A DNA stretch of 64,000 bases from CBDBCU01 sp965243185 (GCA_965243185.1 OZ251531.1:1860001-1924000); one strand, 5' to 3'; positions 8,622 through 17,592 are shown, numbered from the stretch's first letter. Notes: generated from the sequence alone by a model not told the origin. Numbers and translations are program-made.

Positions 8622-9398
8622 CTACCCGGCCGGCCCGGTCTCGTTCCGGACGAAAGTGGGCAATAGGCTGATGGCATTGGTTGACCGTTGGTCTAACCCG
8701 CCGCCCAATCCGGATTGACTGCTACGCCCCGAAGGAACCGGCGCCGGCGGCTCCGGCTCAGTTCCCTCTCCGGTTGTGGTTACAATACACCCGGCGGCGG
8801 TGAGAGCGGCGCGGGTTTCTGGGTCTAAAGCCATTTCTGCCGCAGCTACGGCCGAGCCGGCGGTCAGCAAAACCGGCAGCAATAGAAGCGGGTCAATAGC
8901 CCGCTCCGGCGGCGCTGCGGATAAGGCCGCTGCCAAACCGGTCAGGACGGCAAGGCCGGCGTTGTGAAAGTCCGCCAGTTCCGGGGGCGGGAGGACATTT
9001 CGCATTTCCAGCAAAGCCGGCCGGAGGGCTTGCAAGGCGGCGGCGTTGGTGGTGTTGGCGTCCAGCAAAGCGGTATTTGCCGCCGCCTGCGCGCCGCAGC
9101 GTTGGGCGTATTCGGCAACGGTCAAAGGGACGGGGCCGGCCGGCGTGGGGGTAGGCGTTGGCGGCGGCGTTGGAGTAGGCGACGGGGTAGGGGTTGGCGG
9201 CGGCGTGGGAACCGGGGTCGGCGTGGGCGTGGGGGTAGGAACCGGCGTAGCGGTAGGCGTAGGCGGCGGCGTAGCGGTCGCCGCCCGCGTAACCGCTACC
9301 GTTGGCGGTGTAGCCGTAGCAGCACCACCGCCGCTGCAAGCCGGCAATAAAGCGGCGAACAGGAAAAGAAGCAGGGCAGCCGGCAGGCGGCGCATCAA
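8622..9398 (-). CDS. Predicted lipoprotein with a long Pro/Thr linker
   Basis: 258 residues. An MRR-start hydrophobic signal sequence ends in a lipobox LLPACSGG (Cys at about residue 21), predicting a membrane-anchored lipoprotein. A ~50-residue run of PTPTP repeats follows, a linker style seen in Chloroflexota surface proteins (also at 23182 and 59421). The folded part (about 90-210) is Ala-rich with one Cys pair candidate and is not recognised. It lies 16 bp downstream of gyrB on the same strand. Confidence 0.75.
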   Translation of the reverse strand: MMRRLPAALLLFLFAALLPACSGGGAATATPPTVAVTRAATATPPPTPTATPVPTPTPTPTPVPTPPPTPTPSPTPTPPPTPTPTPAGPVPLTVAEYAQRCGAQAAANTALLDANTTNAAALQALRPALLEMRNVLPPPELADFHNAGLAVLTGLAAALSAAPPERAIDPLLLLPVLLTAGSAVAAAEMALDPETRAALTAAGCIVTTTGEGTEPEPPAPVPSGRSSQSGLGGGLDQRSTNAISLLPTFVRNETGPAG

Positions 9399-9414
9399 TC
9401 AGTACGCAACTTCG

Positions 9415-11457
9415 CTAAATATCCAAGTTGGTGACGCTGCGGGCGTGGGACTGGATGAAGCCTTTGCGGGGGGCTACCGATTCGCCCATCAGGGTGGTGA
9501 ATACATCATCCACTTCGATGATGTCGTCGATGTCCACCCGGAGCATCTGGCGGCTTTCCGGGTTCATGGTGGTTTCCCACAATTGTTCCGGGTTCATTTC
9601 GCCCAAGCCCTTGTACCGCTGGACCTGGATGTTGCGGCGGCCTTCCATTTTGGCGAGCGTCTTGTCCTTTTCGTCCTCGGAATAGACATACTCGGCGCGG
9701 CGGCCGGACTGGATGCGGTACAGGGGCGGCTGGGCAATGTAGAGGTAGCCGCTGTCAATGAGGGCTTGCATCCGGCGGAAAAAGAAGGTCAGTACGAGGG
9801 TGCGGATGTGGGAGCCGTCCACATCGGCGTCGGTCATAATGATGATTTTCTGGTAGCGCACTTTGGCCGGGTCGAACTCATCGCCTTCGCCGGCGCCCAC
9901 GGCGGCGATGATGGAGCGGATTTCGTCGTGGCCGAGGATTTTGTCGGGCTGCTGCAAGACCCGCTCCACATTGAGGATCTTGCCTTTGAGGGGGAGGATG
10001 GCTTGGAAACTGCGGTCGCGGCCCATTTTGGCGGAGCCGCCGGCGGATTCGCCCTCGACGATGTAGAGTTCGGAGCGGGCCGGGTCGCGCTCGGCGCAGT
10101 CGGCCAGTTTGCCGGGCAGGGAGGAACCGTCCAGGGCGTTTTTGCGGATGACCAGTTCCCGGGCCCGCTTGGCCGCTTCCCGGGCGCGTTGGGAAGTGAG
10201 GCACTTCTCTACTACCTGCTTGCTTTCGACGGGATGCTCCTCGAGGTAGCGGCTCAAGCCCTCGCTGACTACGGAGTCCACGACGCTGCGGACTTCGGCG
10301 TTGCCCAACTTGGTTTTGGTCTGGCCCTCGAATTGGGGGTTGGTCAGCTTGACGCTGATGACGGCGGCCAAGCCCTCGCGTACATCCTCGCCGGTCAGGT
10401 TGGGCTGGTCGTCTTTGATGAACCCGTGGCGGCGGGTGTAGTCGTTGATGACCCGGGTCAAGGCGGAGCGGAAACCGGTCAAGTGGCTGCCGCCCTCCTG
10501 GGTGTTGATGCAGTTGGCGAAGGAGATGACGGATTCGGTAAAGCTGTCGTTATACTGAATCGCCACTTCGACGGAGGTTTCGTCAACGGTCTTTTCGTAG
10601 TAGAAGGGGAGCGGCTGCATTACCCGGCGATGCTTGTTGACATTCCGCACCAGGTTGGCGATGCCGCCGTCGAAGTAGTAGGTGCGCTCGATGTCGCCCT
10701 TGCGGGCCGTTTCGTGCCAGGGGCTGACGAAGCGGAGTTCCAATCCTTTGTTCAGGTAGGCGATTTCCTTGAAGTGGGCGGTCAAGGTGTCAAAATCGTA
10801 CTCGATTTCCGGGAATATCTCCGGGTCGGGGCGGAAGGATATGGTGGTGCCGTGCTTGGGGGTGCGCTTGCCCTGGATTACTTCGGAGCTGGGGATGCCC
10901 TGGGCGTATTCCTGATGGTGGATGTGGCCGTCGCGATGGACTTCGGCTTTCAGGTAGGCGGACAAGCCGTTGACGACGGAGCCGCCGACGCCGTGCAGGC
11001 CACCGGTTACTTTGTAAGCGCCGCCGCCGAATTTGCCGCCGGCGTGGAGGGTGGTCATCACCGTTTCCAAGCCGGACTTGCCGGTGGTGGGATGGACATC
11101 GACGGGGATGCCCCGGCCGTCGTCGGCAACGGTAATCAGCCCATCCCGGCCCAAGGAGAGGTCAACCCGGGTGCAGTAGCCGGCCATAGCTTCGTCGACG
11201 GCGTTGTCGAGAATTTCGTAGATGAGATGGTGCAGGCCGCGCTGGTCGGTGCTGCCGATATACATACCGGGGCGGACGCGGACGGCTTCGAGACCTTCCA
11301 GCACCTGGATGTCTTTGGCGGTGTATTCGGTTTGGGTTTCGGGCAAGGCGGCGGGACGGGCGGCGCCGTTGGCAGCGGCGGTAGCGGCGGCGGCAGGGAT
11401 TTCCCCGGCGGGAGTTTCAGCCGGGTCGGGAGTGAAAAGCGTTTGCTGAATAGTCAA
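9415..11457 (-). CDS. gyrB: DNA gyrase subunit B
   Basis: ATPase subunit of DNA gyrase (type IIA topoisomerase, negative supercoiling with GyrA). Bergerat ATP-binding motifs EILDNAVDEAMAG, DDGRGIPVD and GGLHGVGGSVVN are followed by the transducer domain and the TOPRIM motifs IVEGESAGGSAK and MTDADVDGSHIRT, ending in YKGLGEMNPEQLW, the GyrB C-terminus. About 680 residues from a TTG at 11457, the only plausible start downstream of the promoter at 11576-11584. The frame remains open to 11634, but that extension would start upstream of the promoter. The first ~40 residues are Ala/Pro-rich and dispensable-looking. gyrA is not in the window. Confidence 0.95.
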   Translation of the reverse strand: MTIQQTLFTPDPAETPAGEIPAAAATAAANGAARPAALPETQTEYTAKDIQVLEGLEAVRVRPGMYIGSTDQRGLHHLIYEILDNAVDEAMAGYCTRVDLSLGRDGLITVADDGRGIPVDVHPTTGKSGLETVMTTLHAGGKFGGGAYKVTGGLHGVGGSVVNGLSAYLKAEVHRDGHIHHQEYAQGIPSSEVIQGKRTPKHGTTISFRPDPEIFPEIEYDFDTLTAHFKEIAYLNKGLELRFVSPWHETARKGDIERTYYFDGGIANLVRNVNKHRRVMQPLPFYYEKTVDETSVEVAIQYNDSFTESVISFANCINTQEGGSHLTGFRSALTRVINDYTRRHGFIKDDQPNLTGEDVREGLAAVISVKLTNPQFEGQTKTKLGNAEVRSVVDSVVSEGLSRYLEEHPVESKQVVEKCLTSQRAREAAKRARELVIRKNALDGSSLPGKLADCAERDPARSELYIVEGESAGGSAKMGRDRSFQAILPLKGKILNVERVLQQPDKILGHDEIRSIIAAVGAGEGDEFDPAKVRYQKIIIMTDADVDGSHIRTLVLTFFFRRMQALIDSGYLYIAQPPLYRIQSGRRAEYVYSEDEKDKTLAKMEGRRNIQVQRYKGLGEMNPEQLWETTMNPESRQMLRVDIDDIIEVDDVFTTLMGESVAPRKGFIQSHARSVTNLDI

Positions 11458-11575
11458 TTTCTTACCCCAGCAGTGTTTGGACGGTGATGCATGGATGATG
11501 AATGGATGGCATTGACGGCGGCGGCCGCCGGTAAAGGGGGCGGCCGCCCGGTCAATTCGGTTTTGCGTTATGTCG

Positions 11576-11584
11576 ATTATAGCA
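11576..11584 (-). promoter_or_regulatory. Extended -10 promoter for gyrB
   Basis: On the minus strand TGCTATAAT, a consensus extended -10, lies about 120 nt upstream of the chosen gyrB start. No clear -35 hexamer. The same nonamer occurs before both GT39-type genes. Confidence 0.6.
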
Positions 11585-11670
11585 GATAACCGGCCGGTTT
11601 GCTTGGAGACAGCGTCACCGGGGCTTGTTCCCACTAATTATTGACGCTCCGGATAGCCGACGCTATAGCC

Positions 11671-11760
11671 ATGTCATTCCGACCAAAGGGAGGAATCTAA
11701 AATGCCCGCATTGGATTCCTTTCCAGATTTTTAGATTCCTCGCTATCGCTCGGAATGACA
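11671..11760. repeat. Inverted pair of dispersed repeat B
   Basis: Two facing copies of the dispersed motif (ATTCCTCG...CGGAATGACAT) separated by ~25 bp: 11671-11700 and 11730-11760. They fill the gap between gyrB and the NUDIX gene together with the gyrB promoter. Other copies: 18235-18297, 20460-20520, 34195-34226, 48021-48052 and 56002-56031. Confidence 0.7.
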
Positions 11761-11774
11761 TAGTCGATGGCCGC

Positions 11775-12215
11775 TTATTCTTGCGGCGGCGGGTTGCCGG
11801 GGTAGTAATGGCGGCCGCTGTGCAGGCTGGCGAGGGCGTAGCGGACGGCGGCGAACAGGGGCTGCGGTAAATCATCCAGGGGAAACCAGCCGCATTGGGA
11901 AAAGGCTTGGGGTTCGGCAAGGCGCGGTTCCTGGTCGCCGATTTCGCCGAGAAACTCCACGTCCACATAGTGCCGGCCATAGGCGATAATGTTGGCGACA
12001 CAGAGGAAGCGCAGTTCCCCCACTTCCACCCCCAACTCCTCCCGGGCTTCCCGGCGGGCGCACTCCTCCAGCGTCTCCCCCCACTCCAGATGCCCGCCGG
12101 CCGACGCCCAGGTAGCCGCGCCGTGGGAACCTTGGCGCAGGGCAAGAAAGACCCGGCCCGCCCGCACCAACACTACGCCTACACCGACCAGCGGTCTTGT
12201 CTTATCCTGCGCCAC
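11775..12215 (-). CDS. NUDIX hydrolase
   Basis: 146 residues. The complete NUDIX box GGHLEWGETLEECARREAREELG-type (Gx5Ex7REUxEExGU) lies around residues 40-62, predicting Mg-dependent hydrolysis of a nucleoside diphosphate linked to another group. The layout resembles MutT/NTP pyrophosphatase-like members that sanitise nucleotides, but specificity cannot be read. Divergently transcribed from trpS across a 170-bp gap. Confidence 0.9.
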   Translation of the reverse strand: MAQDKTRPLVGVGVVLVRAGRVFLALRQGSHGAATWASAGGHLEWGETLEECARREAREELGVEVGELRFLCVANIIAYGRHYVDVEFLGEIGDQEPRLAEPQAFSQCGWFPLDDLPQPLFAAVRYALASLHSGRHYYPGNPPPQE

Positions 12216-12386
12216 GAAACTTACTGTAAAGCAAACATAACGGAAAGTTAAAGCATTTTTTTGACGGTTATTGGCCAGTTATTATGTTGCCCTGACGCCG
12301 CCCGGCGTGCTAAACTGGCGGCCGGCAATTTTGTCCCCGCGCCAACCTCTAACTAGGCCCCGGCCGGGCTGGGTCAGGTATCGTTT

Positions 12387-13412
12387 ATGGCTGTCGAATC
12401 CTCCGCCGTTAAAGGCACCATTTTATCCGGAATGCGCCCGACCGGGCGGCTGCACTTGGGCAACTACCTGGGCGCGCTGGAGAATTGGGTCAATTTGCAG
12501 CAGGATTACCGCTGCATCTATTCCATTGTGGACATCCACGCCTTGACTACCATCGAGAATCCGGGGGAGGTGGCGGAAATCCAGCCCAACATTTACGAGA
12601 TGGCGTTGGATTGGCTGGCGGCCGGCATTGACCCGGAGCAGTCCATCGTTTTTGTGCAGTCCCAGGTGCCGGAAGTGATGAGCCTGCATACTTTGTTGAG
12701 TATGGTAACGCCGCTGGGCTGGCTGCTGCGGGTGCCGACCTTTAAGGAAAAGGTGCGGCAAATGGAGGAGACGGAGGAGAGCGTCAACTATGGCTTGGTG
12801 GGGTATCCGGTGCTGCAAACCGCCGACATCATTATCTATAAGGCGGACACGGTGCCGGTGGGACAGGATCAGCTGCCGCATCTGGAGTTGGCCCGGGAGA
12901 TTGTGCGCCGGTTCAACCATCGCTTTGGGGATACTTTCCCGGAGCCGCAAGCCAAGCTGACGGAGGCGCCGCTGATTTTGGGGTTGGAAGGGCAGCACAA
13001 GATGAGCAAGTCGCTGGATAATCACATCGACTTGGCGGCGACCCCGGAGGAAACCGTCCAGCGGTTGCGGACGGCTTACACTGACCCGCAACGGCTGCGG
13101 CGCTGGGACCCGGGGCGGCCGGAGGTGTGCAATGTCTATTCTTTGCATCAGCTGTTCAGCCCAGCGGCGGCGGTAGCGCAGGTTTATGCGGAATGTACCA
13201 CTGCCGGGCGGGGCTGTGTGGATTGCAAACGGGAATTGGCCGGGGGCGTCAACGCCTTTCTGGAGCCGCTGCGGGAACGGCGGCGGGAGTTGGCGGAAAA
13301 GCCGGATTTGGTGCGGGAAGTTTTGGCGGAGGGCGGCAAAAAGGCCCGGGCCATTGCCCAAGAGACTATTGCCGAGGTGTATGAAAAGATGGGGCTGGGC
13401 GGGGCGGCTTAA
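12387..13412 (+). CDS. trpS: Tryptophanyl-tRNA synthetase
   Basis: 341-residue class Ic aminoacyl-tRNA synthetase charging tRNA-Trp in the cytoplasm. The HIGH-like motif PTGRLHLGNY is near residue 17 and KMSKS near residue 206; length and the GMRPTG start fit bacterial TrpS. A weak promoter-like TTGACG/TATGTT pair (16-bp spacing) lies at 12261-12288. Followed by a candidate small RNA/terminator region at 13439-13547. Confidence 0.95.
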   Translation: MAVESSAVKGTILSGMRPTGRLHLGNYLGALENWVNLQQDYRCIYSIVDIHALTTIENPGEVAEIQPNIYEMALDWLAAGIDPEQSIVFVQSQVPEVMSLHTLLSMVTPLGWLLRVPTFKEKVRQMEETEESVNYGLVGYPVLQTADIIIYKADTVPVGQDQLPHLELAREIVRRFNHRFGDTFPEPQAKLTEAPLILGLEGQHKMSKSLDNHIDLAATPEETVQRLRTAYTDPQRLRRWDPGRPEVCNVYSLHQLFSPAAAVAQVYAECTTAGRGCVDCKRELAGGVNAFLEPLRERRRELAEKPDLVREVLAEGGKKARAIAQETIAEVYEKMGLGGAA

Positions 13413-13438
13413 AGGTTGGCAAACTGTAGCAGAGGGGG

Positions 13439-13467
13439 TTGCAACTCGATTCAGTTTCTGTTATCAT
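13439..13467 (+). promoter_or_regulatory. Promoter-like site directly after trpS
   Basis: TTGCAA (13439-13444), 17-bp spacer, TATCAT (13462-13467). It would start a transcript near 13474 that runs into three hairpins and a T-run. Confidence 0.4.
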
Positions 13468-13473
13468 ACTGAG

Positions 13474-13547
13474 CGTCCTTTTCGGGACCTTTGGCTACGG
13501 CCCGTTTGGGTCAATTGACTACGGCCCCAGTTTGGGGCCAATTTTTT
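13474..13547 (+). ncRNA. Candidate ~75-nt small RNA or tandem terminator region
   Basis: The sequence holds three successive hairpins: GTCC/GGAC, GGCCC/GGGTC and GGCCCC/GGGGCC, the last two being a ~27-bp tandem duplication (CTACGGCCC...TTTGGG). The last is followed by ATTTTTT. Either a small RNA with its own promoter or a duplicated trpS terminator. Confidence 0.35.
13523..13547 (+). terminator. Rho-independent terminator after trpS
   Basis: GGCCCC (13523-13528), 5-nt loop, GGGGCC (13534-13539), then AATTTTTT. Confidence 0.75.
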
Positions 13548-13563
13548 GGCAAGGGATTTCGTT

Positions 13564-13677
13564 ATGCCGGAAGCCTATGTTGGACTTGTCGATAGCTTGG
13601 TAACCCTTCTAATCTTGGGAATCTGTAGTGGACAGGCGGCGGATAATAAGTACGGGCCGCCACACGGCAAACGCTAA
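13564..13677 (+). CDS. Possible 37-residue small protein
   Basis: Short reading frame starting MPEAYVGLVDSLVTL with AAGGGA 7 nt upstream of its ATG, 24 bp before the inositol-phosphatase gene. It has a ~14-residue hydrophobic stretch and a basic end (PPHGKR). It could be a small protein or upstream peptide, or chance; no homologue is known to me. Confidence 0.3.
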   Translation: MPEAYVGLVDSLVTLLILGICSGQAADNKYGPPHGKR

Positions 13678-13701
13678 CGACCCTAACTTGAGGCAGAACT
13701 G

Positions 13702-14529
13702 ATGACGCCGGATGAAACCCTCGATATTCCTTTGTCCCAGAGCGGGCGGGCGGCTTTGGCGGTGTGCCGGGATGCCGCCTGGCGGGCCGGGGAGGTTATC
13801 CGGGAGCGGTTTTTGACCGCTAAGGAAGTGCGGTTCAAGGGACGGGCGGACATTGTTACCGATGGGGATTTGGCGGCGGAAAAGGTTATTCTGGAGTTGG
13901 TTCGGGCCGAGTATCCAGAGTTCAGCATCCTGTCCGAGGAATCCCGCCCGGTGGAAACCGGTTCCCCTTACACTTGGGTTATCGACCCTATTGACGGCAC
14001 CCGCAACTTTGCTGAGGGGGTGCCGCATTTCTGCGTTGTGGTGGCCTTGGCCCGGGGGCGGGAAACAGTCGCCGCCGTTACCTACGATCCCATCAAAGAG
14101 GAAACCTTTGCCGCCGCAACCGGGCAGGGGGCTTTTCGGAACGGCGAGCCGATGGGCGTATCGGAGCGGCGGGAAATTGCCGACTGCGTGCTGGGCTTTG
14201 ACTTGGGGTATGTGGACGGCAAGGCGGCGACGGCGCTGGATATGATCCGGGAGTTGTGGCCGGGATTTCAGACGCTACGGCTGCTGGGTTCGTCGGCTTT
14301 GGGGATGGCTTATGCGGCGGCCGGCCGGCTGGATCTTTATTTTCATCATTCCCTTTCGCCGTGGGACAGCGCGGCCGGGCTACTGCTGGCCCGGGAGGCC
14401 GGCGGCAATGTGGTGGACCGGCAGGGTCAGGACGCCGATTTGTTCACGCCCAGCGTTATCGTTTCCAGCCGGCATTTGATTGACCGCTTTCTGGCGGCTA
14501 CGGACGGGATGGAGTGGCGGCAGGGGTAA
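13702..14529 (+). CDS. Inositol monophosphatase family protein
   Basis: 275 residues. Metal-binding motifs of the Li+-sensitive phosphatase superfamily are present: EE in SILSEESRP, DPIDGTRNF near residue 96, and WDSAAGLLLAREAGG near residue 217. These predict Mg-dependent dephosphorylation of a small sugar-phosphate type substrate such as inositol-1-phosphate, histidinol phosphate or PAP; the family member cannot be assigned without a search. ATG follows GAGG. It converges on the CoA-transferase gene. Confidence 0.88.
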   Translation: MTPDETLDIPLSQSGRAALAVCRDAAWRAGEVIRERFLTAKEVRFKGRADIVTDGDLAAEKVILELVRAEYPEFSILSEESRPVETGSPYTWVIDPIDGTRNFAEGVPHFCVVVALARGRETVAAVTYDPIKEETFAAATGQGAFRNGEPMGVSERREIADCVLGFDLGYVDGKAATALDMIRELWPGFQTLRLLGSSALGMAYAAAGRLDLYFHHSLSPWDSAAGLLLAREAGGNVVDRQGQDADLFTPSVIVSSRHLIDRFLAATDGMEWRQG

Positions 14530-14551
14530 GTTCGTCCTGGCGCGGCGGGCG

Positions 14552-15757
14552 TCAAGGCAGACGGATAACGCCGGCGGCCGCCAGTTCCGCGATTTCGTCA
14601 GCGTTAAAGCCGGCTTCCTGCAATACTGCCGCGCTGTGTTCGCCCAAGGCCGGGGCGCGGCGGCGGATTTGTCCCGGGGTTGCCGACAGCTTGACCGGTA
14701 TGCCGATATGATGCAGCGTTCCTAATTCCGGGTCGTCCAAGTCCACGAGCATAGACCGGGCCTGCACTTGGGGGTCTTGATAGACTTGGGCGATGTTGTA
14801 GATGGGGCCGGCGACAACGCCGGCTTGGGACAGGAGTTCCAACCAGTAGTCGGTGGTCTGTTGGGTCAAGGTAGCTGCGAGCAGTTCCGCTAATTCCCGC
14901 TCCCGGGTTTTGCGGTCGGCGGGCTGGCGGAAGCGGTCATCGTCAATCAGGTATTCCTGGCCGATGGCGCGGCAGAATTGTTCCCAAGTGGCTTGGGTGG
15001 CGGCGCCGATGTTGATATAGCCGTCTTGGGTGGGCAGGGCTTGATAGGGGGCGGAAACGCGGTGGGCGGAGCCCAAGGGGCCGGGAATTTCGCCTTCGGC
15101 AAAGTAGAGGGCGGATTCCCAGATGGTGTAGGCGATGCCGGCTTCGAGGAGGGAGGCGTCGACGCTTTGCCCCTGGCCGGTTTTGAGGGCGTGGATGTAG
15201 GCGCAGAGGATGCCATAGGCGGCCAGGGTACCGGCGGAGATGTCGGTTATGGGGACACCGACTTTGGCCGGGGGACTGTCGGGAAAGCCGGTAATGCTCA
15301 TCAGGCCGCTCATGCCCTGGGCGACGAGGTCGAAGCCGCCGCGCTGGGCATAGGGGCCGGTAGCGCCAAAGCCGGATATGGAGCAATAGACCAAGGCGGG
15401 TTTGAGGGGGGCCAGTTGGCTGTAGCCCAAGCCCAACCGCTCCATTACGCCGGGGCGAAAGTTTTCCACGACCACATCGGCAGTGGCGAGGAGGCGGCGA
15501 AAGACGGCTTGCCCCCGGTCATCCCGGAGGTTCAGGGCGAGGCTGCGTTTGTTGCGGTTGAGGGCGAGAAAGCCGGCGGCCCAACCGTCGGTCAAAGGCG
15601 GCCCCATACGGCGGGTGTCGTCGCCGCCCTCGGGTTTTTCAATTTTGATGACTTCAGCGCCGAGGTCAGCCAGCAGCATAGTGCAGACCGGGCCGGCCAT
15701 TATCTGGGTCAGGTCTAAAACGACCATACCAGCCAAGGGGAGCGGGGGAGAGTTCAT
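14552..15757 (-). CDS. Class III CoA-transferase, CaiB/BaiF family
   Basis: 401 residues. LDLTQIMAGPVCTMLLADLGAEVIKIE, MGPPLTDGWAAGFLALNRNKRSLALNL-type and VVVENFRPGVMERLGL are the classic N-terminal features; the catalytic Asp is expected in the segment around residue 165 (YTIWESALYF region lies downstream). Predicted to move CoA between carboxylic acids; acceptor and donor unknown. The start at 15757 follows AGGAA; upstream codons in the same frame are intergenic. A TATACT sits about 35 nt upstream. Confidence 0.9.
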   Translation of the reverse strand: MNSPPLPLAGMVVLDLTQIMAGPVCTMLLADLGAEVIKIEKPEGGDDTRRMGPPLTDGWAAGFLALNRNKRSLALNLRDDRGQAVFRRLLATADVVVENFRPGVMERLGLGYSQLAPLKPALVYCSISGFGATGPYAQRGGFDLVAQGMSGLMSITGFPDSPPAKVGVPITDISAGTLAAYGILCAYIHALKTGQGQSVDASLLEAGIAYTIWESALYFAEGEIPGPLGSAHRVSAPYQALPTQDGYINIGAATQATWEQFCRAIGQEYLIDDDRFRQPADRKTRERELAELLAATLTQQTTDYWLELLSQAGVVAGPIYNIAQVYQDPQVQARSMLVDLDDPELGTLHHIGIPVKLSATPGQIRRRAPALGEHSAAVLQEAGFNADEIAELAAAGVIRLP

Positions 15758-15921
15758 AGTTGCCGTTCCTGATTTTGGATGGGGGTAGTATAGCGTATTG
15801 GGGAGGGCAAGGGCAGCGCGGGAAGTACCAGAGTTGCCGGAATGTGGTATAGTAGCGAGCGGCGTTTTTCCGGGGAGACCGGGGATGCCCAAGACAAATC
15901 CGAGGTTGCAGCGGTAACGAA

Positions 15922-16608
15922 GTGTCAGAGGATGTAATTGTCCGCCTGTTGGCGGCGTTGATTGTGGGTTATCTGCTGGGTTCGATACCCTTTGCGCATT
16001 TGGTGGCGCGGCGGCGGGGGATTGACATATTCGCTACCGGCAGCACCCGGGCGGGGACGGCTAATGTATTCTGGAACATCAGCCGGCGCAACGGGATGCT
16101 GGTGTTCGCTGCCGATGCGATTAAGGGGGCGTTGGCGATTGCGGTGGCCCGGCTGTTGGGAGTAGAGGAAAATCACCTGATTTTTGCCGGCGGGGCGGCG
16201 GTGGCCGGGCATTGGAAGTCGATATTTACCCGTTTCCGGGGCGGGGATGGGATGGTTACGCTGTTGGGGGTAACTTTTGCCTTGACGCCGGCGTTGGCGG
16301 TGCTGGGGGTGGCCGTGGGGTCGGCGGCGGTGCTGTTGACCCGCCGCTCGCCGTTTCGTTCATCGTGCGGGATTGCGGCCTGCTTTGCGGTGCTGCTGGC
16401 GGTGAGTCAATACTTTCCCGGGTTTCAGGATACGCGGGTATTCGTGCTGGAATTGTCGGGTTTGGCACTGCTGGTGATTGCCCATAATGTGCTGATTCAC
16501 CGGCGGCGGGCGCCGCTGCTGGATGCGAACCGGCAGCAGTTTGAGTCGCCAGAGTTGGGGGAGGAGGAGGATTTGGAGGATGGGGATTGGCGGGAAAGAG
16601 GGGGTTAG
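15922..16608 (+). CDS. plsY: PlsY-like glycerol-3-phosphate acyltransferase, divergent
   Basis: 228-residue polytopic membrane protein (about six helices) resembling PlsY, which transfers acyl from acyl-phosphate to glycerol 3-phosphate at the start of phospholipid synthesis. GYLLGSIPFAHLVAR near residue 16, GSTRAGTANVFW near residue 40 and GHWKSIFTRFRGGDGMVT near residue 96 correspond to the three loop motifs. They differ from the usual GSGNxGATN and GGKG motifs, notably Asp for Lys in the last, so activity is less certain. GTG start. An extended -10 (TGGTATAGT) lies at about 15846-15854. An acidic tail ends the protein. Confidence 0.75.
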   Translation: MSEDVIVRLLAALIVGYLLGSIPFAHLVARRRGIDIFATGSTRAGTANVFWNISRRNGMLVFAADAIKGALAIAVARLLGVEENHLIFAGGAAVAGHWKSIFTRFRGGDGMVTLLGVTFALTPALAVLGVAVGSAAVLLTRRSPFRSSCGIAACFAVLLAVSQYFPGFQDTRVFVLELSGLALLVIAHNVLIHRRRAPLLDANRQQFESPELGEEEDLEDGDWRERGG

Positions 16609-16633
16609 GGATTGAGAATCAGTGATGGGGGAA

Positions 16634-16658
16634 AGCCGGCTCACGGGCCGGCTTTTTT
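16634..16658 (+). terminator. Rho-independent terminator of plsY
   Basis: AGCCGGC (16634-16640), 6-nt loop, GCCGGCT (16647-16653), then TTTTT. Confidence 0.85.
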
Positions 16659-16689
16659 GATTCGTATGCCGGGGTTTGGTCGGTTGGAG

Positions 16690-17592
16690 TTAGCGGAATT
16701 GGGGGAGGGTTTGGGATGCCAGGGTTTCCATCAGTTGGCGGATGCGGTCGGGGTCGCCAGTGTTGAGGGCGAGGACGAGGTGCTGGACGCCGGCGTCTTG
16801 GTAGGCGGCGATGGATTGGGCGGTTTGTTCCGGGTCATTGCCGGGGAGGCGGGCGCGGCTGGCGGCGCGGTCGCTGGAGGGGCCGTTGTTGGCTTCGACC
16901 TCGACGCGGGCGGACCAAGTGAGGACGTCGGGGTCGCGGCCGGCTTGTTGGGCCAGTTCCTGGACCTGGCGGCGGCCGGCGGCGTACTGCTCCGGGGTGA
17001 TGCCGGAGGGATGCCAGCCGTTGCCGAGGCGGGCGGCGCGGCGCAAGGCGCCGGGGCTGGCGCCGCCAATCCAGAGGGGAATATGGGGCTGCTGTACCGG
17101 CTTGGGGGAGAAACGGAGGTCGGCGAAGTTCCAGCGGCGGCTGTGGTAGCGGGGGGCGGGATTAGTCCAGAGTTCCTGCATTAGGCGGATGCCTTCGTTG
17201 GTGAGGGATGCGCGTTCCGACATAGGAATGCCGAGGGTGGCGAATTCCTCGGTCATTGCGCCGACGCCGATGCCGAGGATGACCCGGCCGTGGGACATAC
17301 AGTCGAGGGTGGCGGCGTATTTGGCCAGGGCGACGGGATTGTGGTAGGGCAAGACCAGGACGGAGGTGCCGAGGCTGATGCGGCCGGTGGTGGCGGCCAG
17401 GTAGGAAAGGGTAGCCAGGGGATGGTAGTAGGGTTTGTCGTCGAGGCGGGCGCGGATGTAGCCGTTGTTAAAGAGGTGGTCCATTACCCATAGGGAGTCG
17501 TAGCCGAGTTCCTCGGCCAGGGGGCCGAAGGCGAGGACTTGGTGGATGTCGTCGAGGCCCCAGTTGTTGGGGATGGTGACGCCGAATTGCAT
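16690..17592 (-). CDS. LLM-class F420-dependent-type oxidoreductase
   Basis: 300 residues, luciferase-like TIM barrel. MQFGVTIPNNWG start, LGYDSLWVMDHL, GTSVLVLPYHNPVALAKYAATLD and LGIGVGAMTEEF match the F420-type (TIGR03619-like) branch. Substrate unknown. ATG at 17592 has GGAGG 8 nt upstream. It differs strongly from the LLM protein at 2753-3754, so they are not recent duplicates. Confidence 0.9.
   Translation of the reverse strand: MQFGVTIPNNWGLDDIHQVLAFGPLAEELGYDSLWVMDHLFNNGYIRARLDDKPYYHPLATLSYLAATTGRISLGTSVLVLPYHNPVALAKYAATLDCMSHGRVILGIGVGAMTEEFATLGIPMSERASLTNEGIRLMQELWTNPAPRYHSRRWNFADLRFSPKPVQQPHIPLWIGGASPGALRRAARLGNGWHPSGITPEQYAAGRRQVQELAQQAGRDPDVLTWSARVEVEANNGPSSDRAASRARLPGNDPEQTAQSIAAYQDAGVQHLVLALNTGDPDRIRQLMETLASQTLPQFR

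Noticed and set aside
9120..9300. Tandem GC-rich repeat that might be a CRISPR or satellite
   Set aside because: It encodes the PTPTP linker of the lipoprotein; units are 6 bp and coding.
9046..11487. Very long plus-strand open frame (over 800 codons) opposite gyrB
   Set aside because: It is the antisense of gyrB and of the PT-linker gene; composition is Gly/Val/Ala/Asp-rich as expected of the complement of GC-rich coding DNA.
11458..11634. Upstream extension of GyrB to an ATG at 11634
   Set aside because: It lies upstream of the extended -10 at 11576-11584 and the added residues do not resemble GyrB.
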